In this document: positions 42,438 through 46,897 of the stretch, in pieces | How positions within the stretch are numbered: position 1 is the first letter of the stretch | Layout: every line of letters begins with the position of its first letter | Source: Clostridia bacterium | GTDB lineage: Bacteria > Bacillota_A > Clostridia > Oscillospirales > Acutalibacteraceae | DNA: 46,897 nucleotides | Assembly: GCA_024699005.1 (NCBI GenBank) | Contig: JAILQN010000016.1 | Location: forward strand, 1-46,897 | Reading direction: 5' to 3' | Translations under genes and position numbers: made by a program | Notes under the pieces: model-generated | The model's input: the letters and a program-made list of their open reading frames with translations, nothing else | What the model was told of the DNA's origin: nothing | Database searches by the model: none

Positions 42438-43517
42438 TTACTTTAAATTTCGTTCCAGATGCACCAGAAAGTCCTGAATATTCGTCACAAGCCCTTTGAC
42501 GGATAATGACCCGCGGTCGTGGAGTTTATTGACTGCGAATTCGGATATATCCACCGAATAGATGTACACCGGACGTATCATGCCGTTCCTCTCGCAGAAA
42601 GCAGGCGTCATATTGCCGGTGGCGATGGTGTGCAGCTGGGTGGCGAGGCAAATCACGGTGGTCGCCTTTTTCGTGTGCTCGCGCATGGCGTTCTGCGCGT
42701 CGTAAACGTTCGGGATGACCTCCGGCAGCGGGCCGTCGTCGCGTATGGAGCCGGCAAGCACGTAAGGCACGCTGTTTCTGATAAGCGCGTTCATCACGCC
42801 GTCTTTCAGGCCGTACTGCTCAAGAAAGGCTCCGATCGAACCCGCCCTGCGGACAAGGTTGATGGTATGCAGATGGTGATAATGCCCGTTTTCGATATGG
42901 CGCTTGGTATAAATGTCCTGACCGAGCCCGGTGTGGAACATGGCGGCCTCCAGATCGTGGGTCGCGAGAGCGTTGCCGGCGAAAAGACAGTGGCAGTATC
43001 CCTTTTCGATCAGGTTTGCCATGGCGGAGCGGCTGTCGTTGTCGAACACGCAGGCGGGACCCAGCACCCAGACGATATATCCGTCGTCCCGGTCGTTCCG
43101 CAGGACCTCATAGAGCTGATCGTATTCGCGTGAAAAAGAGGTCTCGCGGGAGTTGCCCCTGCGGAAGGCAAACGCCGAAGAGTCGTTTTTCTCTTCCGGA
43201 GTTTCAAAGCAGTCCGCGTGGACGAAAACGCCTGCGGAGCCGTCGTCGCGTCTGCCGACGACGACGGCGTCCCCTTTGCGCACCCGGCGCGGCTCGGTCG
43301 CCACCGGCTCGCCGCCGCGGATCACCACCGCGCAGTCCATGCGGCTCTGGCGGAGCATTTTCCATTCCCCGCCTATCTTGAAGTATTCGGGATAGATCGT
43401 GGTGGCGTAAAACTGTTCCGGCAGAAAGCCCTCCCCCGCCGGCTCGGTAGCGGCGTCCGGCGCGCAGCTGAACGGAGGAACGGAAAAATCGGGGGTTTTA
43501 TATTTCGGGAAGTTCAT
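42438..43517 (-). CDS. LOR/SDH-domain protein, archaeal-type ornithine cyclodeaminase-like
   Basis: A 359-residue protein of the TIGR00300 group, related to the LOR/SDH bifunctional conserved domain; archaeal members have been described as ornithine cyclodeaminases that turn ornithine into proline and ammonia. Strong matches are VLGPACVFDNDSRSAMANLI, the LFAGNALATHDLEAAMFHTG block, and the HYHHLHTINLVRRAGSIG block. The Rossmann-like C-terminal half has VPYVLAGSIRDDGPLPEVI and TVICLATQLHTIATGNM. AGGAG precedes the ATG. No arginine or ornithine pathway genes are next to it, so the reaction is assigned by family only. Confidence 0.83.
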   Translation of the reverse strand: MNFPKYKTPDFSVPPFSCAPDAATEPAGEGFLPEQFYATTIYPEYFKIGGEWKMLRQSRMDCAVVIRGGEPVATEPRRVRKGDAVVVGRRDDGSAGVFVHADCFETPEEKNDSSAFAFRRGNSRETSFSREYDQLYEVLRNDRDDGYIVWVLGPACVFDNDSRSAMANLIEKGYCHCLFAGNALATHDLEAAMFHTGLGQDIYTKRHIENGHYHHLHTINLVRRAGSIGAFLEQYGLKDGVMNALIRNSVPYVLAGSIRDDGPLPEVIPNVYDAQNAMREHTKKATTVICLATQLHTIATGNMTPAFCERNGMIRPVYIYSVDISEFAVNKLHDRGSLSVKGLVTNIQDFLVHLERNLK

Positions 43518-43530
43518 TTCTTTCTCCTGA

Positions 43531-43558
43531 TTTGGGTTTTGTTTTTGGGTTTGATTTT
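43531..43558. repeat. T/G-rich heptanucleotide run
   Basis: Roughly four 7-bp units of the TTTGGGT/TTTGTTT type lie upstream of the LOR/SDH gene and abut the next array. Low complexity makes this call weaker. Confidence 0.4.
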
Positions 43559-43561
43559 ATA

Positions 43562-43767
43562 AGCGAACAGCAAACAGTAAACAGTGAACAGCGCGCGGGG
43601 CAAATAGCGGCAACAATCAGCAAGAACCGCGCGAATGCGAACGGTGATATCTGCCAATCAAAGAACTGTCACCTGTTACCTGTCACCCATATAAACTGTT
43701 ATCTGAACTGAATAGAAGAAAGCTGCCGGACGAAGAACTGTTCGCTGTTCACTGTTTGCTGTTCGCT
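43562..43767. repeat. ~206-bp element bounded by inverted heptanucleotide arms
   Basis: The left arm (43562-43596) reads AGCGAAC, AGCAAAC, AGTAAAC, AGTGAAC, AGCGCGC. The right arm (43740-43767) reads GTTCGCT, GTTCACT, GTTTGCT, GTTCGCT, its reverse complement with a few differences. A CTGTCAC/CTGTTAC subarray lies inside (43666-43686), together with a CCGCGCGAATG motif. It fills most of the 299-bp gap between two minus-strand genes; no ORF is seen. Confidence 0.8.
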
Positions 43768-43816
43768 ATATGCTGATCACAATCTCACAAAAAATACGCG
43801 TAAAATCACAAAGCCC

Positions 43817-44728
43817 TCACCCTATACCGAAAACCCTCTCCGCCGTATTCCGGCAGATATTCATATACGTTTCATCGTCAAGATTGCCCGCCAAATACTG
43901 CCCGTCCAGCCACGCCGCAAGGGGCGGGAAACCCGTCGGGTCGCAGAAATCGCAGCCGAACATAAGGCGGTGAGAATAGCGGCGCAGGAATTCAAGCCCC
44001 TTCTCTTCGTCGCGGGTCAGGGCGTTAAAGCCGCTGCCGGCGGACAGGTCGCAGTAAAGATTCGGGTATTCGTCCAGAAGAGTCCATATCCTGCCCGGCG
44101 TGACCTTACCCTTCGGGTATCTTTTCATGATCTCAGAATCGACTTCCGCGGACATATGCGCCCAGAAGGACTGGGAATGTCCGACAAATACAAGCTTCGG
44201 GAATTTGCGCAGGGCTCTTTCCAGCCCGGGCAGTCCGGGAGAATCCACAACGCCGTATTCGTGCCCGACCGCCGGGGAAAGGTGGAGCGTGACGGGCAGC
44301 CCGAAAGATTCGATCTGCGAAAACAGATTGTCGAAAAGCGGCGAATCAAAGGGCACGTTCGCCTGCATCTCTCCCACGCTCACCGCGCCTTTCGAGATAT
44401 AATAGTTTATGAGAGGAGAGAAATCGGAGTCCGTACCGTGCTGCAGCATACGCGGGTCCAGATACATCGCAAAGCTGAATGTCTTCGGGTCGGCATGCGA
44501 TATGGCCATCACGTGTTCCGTCGGGCAGAAAAACGCGTGCCGTTCCGGCGCGGTCAGGGGCAGAAGCAGCGCGTGGGAAACGCCGATCTGCGCGTAGACC
44601 TCTTTAAGGCGCGACGGGGACGGCATATAGACGAATTTCGGATCCGGGAAATCGGTCACAAATGCGTGCGCATGCGCGTCGGTTTTATTCATGCATGGCG
44701 TTCGGTTCATGGCTGTTGTTTTATTCAT
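43817..44728 (-). CDS. amidohydrolase family protein
   Basis: A 303-residue TIM-barrel amidohydrolase of the Amidohydro_2 type (metal-dependent hydrolases and decarboxylases). It has DAHAHAF near the N-terminus as the first metal-binding HxH, TLHLSPAVGHEYG and LVFVGHSQSFW with further His ligands, and RLMFGCDFCDP with the catalytic Asp. The start is placed at 44728 (MNKTTAM). The frame stays open for 30 more codons, but those (LFAVRCSLI and so on) translate a heptanucleotide arm. A start at 44692 (MNKTDAHAH) is also possible. The substrate is unknown. Confidence 0.83.
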   Translation of the reverse strand: MNKTTAMNRTPCMNKTDAHAHAFVTDFPDPKFVYMPSPSRLKEVYAQIGVSHALLLPLTAPERHAFFCPTEHVMAISHADPKTFSFAMYLDPRMLQHGTDSDFSPLINYYISKGAVSVGEMQANVPFDSPLFDNLFSQIESFGLPVTLHLSPAVGHEYGVVDSPGLPGLERALRKFPKLVFVGHSQSFWAHMSAEVDSEIMKRYPKGKVTPGRIWTLLDEYPNLYCDLSAGSGFNALTRDEEKGLEFLRRYSHRLMFGCDFCDPTGFPPLAAWLDGQYLAGNLDDETYMNICRNTAERVFGIG

Positions 44729-44777
44729 TTTCTTTTTCTGAAATGAGAGTACGGTTTTAAGGTTTGAGCATATTATA

Positions 44778-44969
44778 AGCGAACAGCGAACAGCAAACAG
44801 CGCGCAATTTAGAAACAAATATCAGCAGAAAAATGCCGCGCGTATGTTTTTCGCTTTAATCTGGGTTAAATAGAATTTATTTTTATCTTTCATCTTAAAA
44901 CATTCGCGCGATACCTGCTTATTGATGACACTATCTTTACCGCGCGCTGTTCGCTGTTTGCTGTTCGCT
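44778..44969. mobile_element. 192-bp MITE-like element with 28-bp inverted heptanucleotide arms
   Basis: The left arm (44778-44805) is AGCGAAC, AGCGAAC, AGCAAAC, AGCGCGC. The right arm (44942-44969) is the reverse complement with only two differences over 28 bp. The AT-rich interior of about 136 bp contains a CCGCGCGTATG and a CATTCGCGCG motif in opposite orientation and no ORF. It uses the same words as the element at 43562-43767. Confidence 0.7.
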
Positions 44970-44970
44970 G

Positions 44971-45012
44971 CTCTCAACTCTCCACTCTCCTATCTCCGCT
45001 CTCCGCTCTGAT
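44971..45012. repeat. heptanucleotide array at the end of the DegT gene
   Basis: Six units CTCTCAA, CTCTCCA, CTCTCCT, ATCTCCG, CTCTCCG, CTCTGAT directly continue from the right arm of the neighbouring element and end at the stop codon of the aminotransferase gene. Confidence 0.85.
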
Positions 45013-46334
45013 CAAACCTTCCCGTACCACTGTCCCTCTGACAGGATCTCCGGTTCATCGTCCGATCCTCTCAGCTGATCGAGGTTTTCAACGACCTTCA
45101 GGAAGCCGTCCGCGATCTTATCGATTTCATTCGGGATGAACCGCCTGAAATACGGCACCTCGGCGCAGAGTATGCGTTCCGAGGGTCCGAGCGCCGCGTC
45201 AAGCGCCCTCACGTCCCGGTGGGCGAAGGCTATGCGGGCGGGCTTGCCGAGGCCCATCGGGTCCCAGGTCTGAAAGATCGGGTGAGTATGCAACGGATAG
45301 TTGCCGCCCAGGGGTATCTTCCAAGCTATCTCAGCCGACACCGCGTCGCAGAAGGCGTGGAAACCCACGCCGGTCTCCTCCGGGCGATAGGTGAAATGCG
45401 GCACGTACCAGCCAGCCATATCGGAGCCGTCGGACTCGTCGACTCTGATACCGTGTACCCCGGGGCAGCCCTCCAGCCGGTCCCAGAAATAGTTGAGCGC
45501 CTTCCGTATCTCCGCGGTGCGTTCGTCATATATTTTAAGCTGCTCCAGAGCCAGGGCGGCGCACATCTGATTGGCGCGCCCCTTCATAGCCCCCAGGGGC
45601 ATATGCATATAGGGCATCAGCTCCGGCTCGTGAATATTCTGTTCATTGTTGCGCTCATAGTGCAGATAAGCGAGCGCCCTCTCGTAAATCTCATCATCGT
45701 CCGTCACAAGAATGCCGAACTCCCCCGCGGAAAAGCTCTTCTGGCTCATAAGACTCATGGCGGCGACGTCCCCGAAGGTGCCGAGTTTTTTCCCTTTATA
45801 ATGCCCGCCCTGGGCGTGGGAGACGTCCTCGATGAGCTTCAGCCCGTGACGCCTGCAGAATTCGCATATCCTGTCCATATCGCAGGGATGAGCCCAGTAA
45901 TGGACAGCTATGACCGCCCTGGTCCAGGGTGACAGGCAGCGTTCCAGATCGTCCGGGCAAAGACATACCGTATCCGGGTCCACGTTCGCAAAAACCACGG
46001 CGATACCGAGCTTCTGAGCGGCAAGGCAGCTCGCCCAGTAGGTCTTGGTCGGGCAGATGATCTCGTCGCCGGCTTTCAGTCCCGCGGCGAACATCGCCGC
46101 CTCCAGCGCCATGGTGCCGTTCGTGGCGCAAACCGCGTGTTTCGTCCGGTTCCATTCCGCGAATTCCCGCTCAAACCTGACGGTTATATCGTTTCCGGAT
46201 ATTTTATTGTTTCTCAGGACGTCCAGGACCGCGGCTTCGGATTTTTCCGTCAGGACCGGCCACCGAAACATCTCCTCCGGCAGATCGAATTTTTCCATCA
46301 GCGGCTTTCCGCCGCGTACCGCAAGGATACTCAT
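45012..46334 (-). CDS. DegT/DnrJ/EryC1/StrS family aminotransferase
   Basis: A 440-residue PLP enzyme of the sugar aminotransferase family, which uses glutamate or glutamine to aminate nucleotide-linked keto sugars or cyclitols. Marks are FEREFAEWNRTKHAVCATNGTMAL (printed as FEREFAEWNRTK HAVCATNGTMAL), the EDVSHAQGG cofactor Asp region, and the Schiff-base lysine in MSQKSFSAGEFGILVTDD. A GGGAGGG site lies a few bases before the ATG. The Gfo/Idh/MocA dehydrogenase gene upstream would be a usual partner that oxidises the sugar before amination. The substrate is not evident. Confidence 0.9.
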   Translation of the reverse strand: MSILAVRGGKPLMEKFDLPEEMFRWPVLTEKSEAAVLDVLRNNKISGNDITVRFEREFAEWNRTKHAVCATNGTMALEAAMFAAGLKAGDEIICPTKTYWASCLAAQKLGIAVVFANVDPDTVCLCPDDLERCLSPWTRAVIAVHYWAHPCDMDRICEFCRRHGLKLIEDVSHAQGGHYKGKKLGTFGDVAAMSLMSQKSFSAGEFGILVTDDDEIYERALAYLHYERNNEQNIHEPELMPYMHMPLGAMKGRANQMCAALALEQLKIYDERTAEIRKALNYFWDRLEGCPGVHGIRVDESDGSDMAGWYVPHFTYRPEETGVGFHAFCDAVSAEIAWKIPLGGNYPLHTHPIFQTWDPMGLGKPARIAFAHRDVRALDAALGPSERILCAEVPYFRRFIPNEIDKIADGFLKVVENLDQLRGSDDEPEILSEGQWYGKV

Positions 46335-46350
46335 TTTGCCCTCCCGGAAT

Positions 46351-46420
46351 GTTTTGCGTGTTGCGTTTTGCGATTTGTGTGTTGCGTTTTGCGTGTTGCG
46401 TTTTGCGTGTTGCGATTTGA
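46351..46420. repeat. ten-unit heptanucleotide array
   Basis: Ten gap-free 7-bp units from 46351: GTTTTGC alternates with GTGTTGC, with GATTTGT as unit four and GATTTGA as the last. It is the longest single-arm array in the window and lies between the Gfo/Idh gene and the DegT gene. No inverted partner is seen within the window. Confidence 0.92.
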
Positions 46421-46424
46421 ATAC

Positions 46425-46781
46425 TCAGATAAAATCCGGAGTTTCGGATAATCCGGAATCGGCGGAACGGTAGATCGCGCGGATAAGCGACAGCGCGTTA
46501 TATCCGTCGGCAGCGTCCGAGACCGGGCTCCTGCCCTCGTTAAGAGCGTCGCAGAAATCCCTTATCACGTTTTCGTGAGCCTCGGGCGGGATCGCGCCGG
46601 GGTCGGAGTGCGAAAGCCAGGAAGTCGCTTCTGCGCAGTCGATCTGAGCTGCGCCGTCACGGACCGTGAACTCCATCAGACGGTCCTCGGTGAGCACGGC
46701 GCTCCCCTTCGTGCCGCAGATACAAAGAGTGCGGGGCTGCCCCGGCCAGACGGAAGGTAAACGCTGATTAATAGTTATATT
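46425..46781 (-). CDS. Gfo/Idh/MocA family oxidoreductase, C-terminal fragment
   Basis: The frame encodes the end of the C-terminal domain of a Gfo/Idh/MocA NAD(P)-dependent dehydrogenase: WPGQPRTLCICGTKGSAVL, then a C-terminal HENVIRDFCDALNEGRSPVSD and YNALSLIRAIYRSAD. Homology-like sequence begins near 46758. Just upstream the frame meets a TAA (46782-46784) in an AT-rich stretch unlike the rest of the window. The N-terminal Rossmann domain is therefore missing, either cut by an insertion or by an assembly join. A GTG at 46697 exists but would start in mid-domain. Confidence 0.7.
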   Translation of the reverse strand, partial: NITINQRLPSVWPGQPRTLCICGTKGSAVLTEDRLMEFTVRDGAAQIDCAEATSWLSHSDPGAIPPEAHENVIRDFCDALNEGRSPVSDAADGYNALSLIRAIYRSADSGLSETPDFI

Positions 46782-46897
46782 TTAAGCGAAAAATCCGACA
46801 ACCCCCAAGAAAATGGGTAATTGGGCTTAATAACGTGCTATTTTAGTAATTTTCGTTCCGTAATTCTGTCTTTTTTGCCTCAAAAGGGCGCAATAAT
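46760..46897. other. AT-rich edge sequence, possible insertion-element end
   Basis: The last 138 bases are clearly richer in A+T than the neighbouring genes, carry no ORF and interrupt the Gfo/Idh coding frame. A CCCCCAAGAAAATGGG motif could form a small stem. An insertion-sequence end is plausible, but no terminal repeat or transposase can be seen. Confidence 0.4.

Noticed and set aside
44729..44818. Signal-peptide-like extension of the amidohydrolase
   Set aside because: LFAVRCSLI and the residues before it translate the heptad arm on the minus strand; the enzyme core needs no such leader.
43531..45012. Diversity-generating retroelement template/variable repeats
   Set aside because: No reverse transcriptase is in the window, and variation is 7-bp periodic rather than adenine-specific.

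Overview
The window looks like a fragment of a chromosome from an anaerobic, Gram-positive, moderately G+C-rich Clostridia-type bacterium (Firmicutes, probably gut or rumen). This is inferred from the conserved block pyrH-frr-uppS-cdsA-dxr-rseP-ispG, from AGGAGG-type ribosome binding sites, from a cobalamin-dependent MetH without a reactivation domain, from PaaK next to an ACT-domain protein, and from rubrerythrin, YfhO, LicD and dockerin proteins. No rRNA, tRNA, CRISPR array or complete insertion sequence was seen.

Layout. 1-2.1 kb (+): 3' end of a phenylacetate-CoA ligase, an ACT-domain protein, and rubrerythrin with its own sigma-A-type promoter. 2.1-11.4 kb (-): metF, metH, a membrane-anchored protein with a C-terminal Cys/His module, a fucose-isomerase-like enzyme, a TauE/SafE exporter, a GPH sugar symporter, LicD and a cytidylyltransferase. 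11.5-19.5 kb (+): secreted EEP-fold hydrolase, DivIVA-like coiled-coil protein, PcrA/UvrD helicase, D-amino acid aminotransferase, alanine racemase, EamA transporter, nitroreductase. 19.5-27 kb (-): phosphodiesterase-LamG protein, a YfhO protein fused in frame to a LysM protein, a six-helix membrane protein and an N-acetylhexosamine-1-kinase-like enzyme. 27.1-39.2 kb (+): the translation/isoprenoid/phospholipid block, then a transglutaminase-like protein, a lipoprotein, uvrB, a frame-disrupted anchored protein and a GH16 glucanase. 39.2-40.1 kb is a repeat-rich island without genes. 40.1-46.8 kb (-): a dockerin-bearing surface protein split by an in-frame stop, an ornithine-cyclodeaminase-like (LOR/SDH) protein, an amidohydrolase, a DegT aminotransferase and a 5'-truncated Gfo/Idh/MocA gene that meets an AT-rich sequence at the window edge.

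The most unusual content is a scattered family of degenerate tandem HEPTANUCLEOTIDE arrays. At about seventeen places the DNA falls into 3 to 10 consecutive 7-bp units. The unit length stays at 7 but the unit word changes from place to place. Many arrays have an opposed, complementary partner arm and could fold into hairpins. They lie between genes, at gene ends and starts (the last codons of metF and the first codons of metH come from one array), and inside ORFs of conserved enzymes (alr, metH, pcrA), where they encode short extra peptides in linkers or loops. The fixed period recalls the heptanucleotide STRR repeats of filamentous cyanobacteria, but here they are in what looks like a Firmicute and they enter coding sequence. 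Further points worth checking are the YfhO-LysM fusion with a strong internal start site, the split dockerin protein, and a possible sulfosugar-type gene trio.
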